A stretch of DNA of 5,897 nucleotides from the NCBI GenBank assembly GCA_030691665.1, contig JAUYDU010000164.1:1-5897 (forward strand). Direction: 5' to 3'. The notes below the pieces were generated by a model. That model saw only the letters and a program-made list of their open reading frames with translations. It ran no database searches and was not told the origin of the DNA. This DNA is from Chloroflexota bacterium (GTDB lineage: Bacteria; Chloroflexota; Dehalococcoidia; SM23-28-2). Shown piece by piece: positions 5,658-5,897 of the stretch. Within the stretch, counting starts at the first letter, position 1, and the number at the start of each line of letters is the position of its first letter. Position numbers and translations under genes: made by a program.

Positions 5658-5897
5658 CTATTCCGTCGGCCGGGCCTCAAGTTGACGCAGCCGCCGCGAC
5701 AACACCGGCAGCATCTGGACCGCCATGCTGGGCTGGCCCCGCAGCTCCGCCAGGAAATCCCAGCGGCTCATGACCAAACATTCCGTGTCCTCGACCGCCC
5801 TTATGCTGGCAGAACGCAGATAGCCCTCAAGCAAGGCCATCTCGCCGAAGAACTCCCCCGGCCCCAGGGAGGCCAGCACATTGGGGTTGGCACTCTC
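5658..5897 (-). CDS. Cyclic nucleotide-binding domain protein, C-terminal part (runs off the window)
   Basis: The last 79 codons are present and the frame is open to the window edge. A GTG at 5879 is an internal valine rather than a start, because six more in-frame codons (ESANPN) precede it and the fold would be cut in half there. GEFFGEMALLEGYLRSASIRA is the phosphate-binding cassette of the cNMP-binding (CRP/PKA-R) fold, with the Gly-Glu pair and the conserved Arg (RSAS) that contact the cyclic phosphate. The beta strand with CLVMSRWDF and the C-terminal helix follow, and the protein ends about 25 residues later (RRLRQLEARPTE). No helix-turn-helix follows the domain, so this is not a CRP/FNR-type regulator. 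It is either a stand-alone CNB protein or the C-terminal sensor of a larger one such as a transporter, kinase or esterase. Ligand (cAMP, cGMP or none) is unknown. Confidence 0.88.
   Translation of the reverse strand, partial: ESANPNVLASLGPGEFFGEMALLEGYLRSASIRAVEDTECLVMSRWDFLAELRGQPSMAVQMLPVLSRRLRQLEARPTE

Noticed and set aside
5877..5879. GTG at 5879 as the start of a 73-residue small protein
   Set aside because: The frame stays open to the window edge and starting there would remove the first half of the cNMP-binding fold, so the gene is partial.
1..5897. CRISPR, tRNA/rRNA, transposase, integrase, toxin-antitoxin or defence genes
   Set aside because: I looked on both strands and saw no regularly spaced repeats, no tRNA-like cloverleaf, and no protein of these families. 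Apart from the palindrome at 5474-5530 and its partial copy at 17-30, nothing suggests a mobile element.

Overview
This is a GC-rich bacterial chromosomal window of mostly ordinary catabolic genes. It holds four complete protein genes and one partial gene, and no RNA genes, CRISPR arrays, transposases or phage genes. High GC, a mix of ATG and possible GTG/TTG starts, tight gene packing and several unlinked oxidoreductase families fit an uncultured soil, sediment or marine heterotroph. Chloroflexota or a similar GC-rich phylum is a guess from gene style only; no taxonomic marker is present.

Layout. Positions 72-1310 (+) encode an acyl-CoA dehydrogenase preceded by a good Shine-Dalgarno. It converges on a minus-strand cluster across a 121-bp gap that contains a bulged GC-rich stem-loop (1352-1394). 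In transcription order the minus-strand cluster is an FAD-dependent amine/amino-acid oxidase-like protein (5453 to 4086), an SDR dehydrogenase (4050 to 3220, 35 bp further on) and a thiamine-diphosphate enzyme of the acetolactate synthase/decarboxylase superfamily (3132 to 1432, 87 bp further on). The spacing and the lack of evident internal promoters suggest one operon. Upstream lies the 3' end of a cyclic-nucleotide-binding domain gene (5897 to 5658), which runs off the window.

The leader before the FAD oxidase is the least ordinary DNA. It has a consensus TATAAT, then a 57-nt nested palindrome able to form two mutually exclusive folds, then the Shine-Dalgarno. Twelve bases at the edge of this palindrome recur near the left end of the window, ahead of the acyl-CoA dehydrogenase, which suggests a dispersed repeat family.

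How the genes may work together (inference): the FAD enzyme could oxidise an amine or amino acid to an imine/oxo product, the SDR could interconvert an alcohol and carbonyl with NAD(H), and the ThDP enzyme could cleave or join a 2-oxo acid. No substrate can be named from sequence alone. I see no clear undescribed system. The best leads are the leader element, an aspartate where the acyl-CoA dehydrogenase catalytic glutamate is expected, a long insert in the SDR, and unusual cofactor-site residues in the ThDP enzyme.
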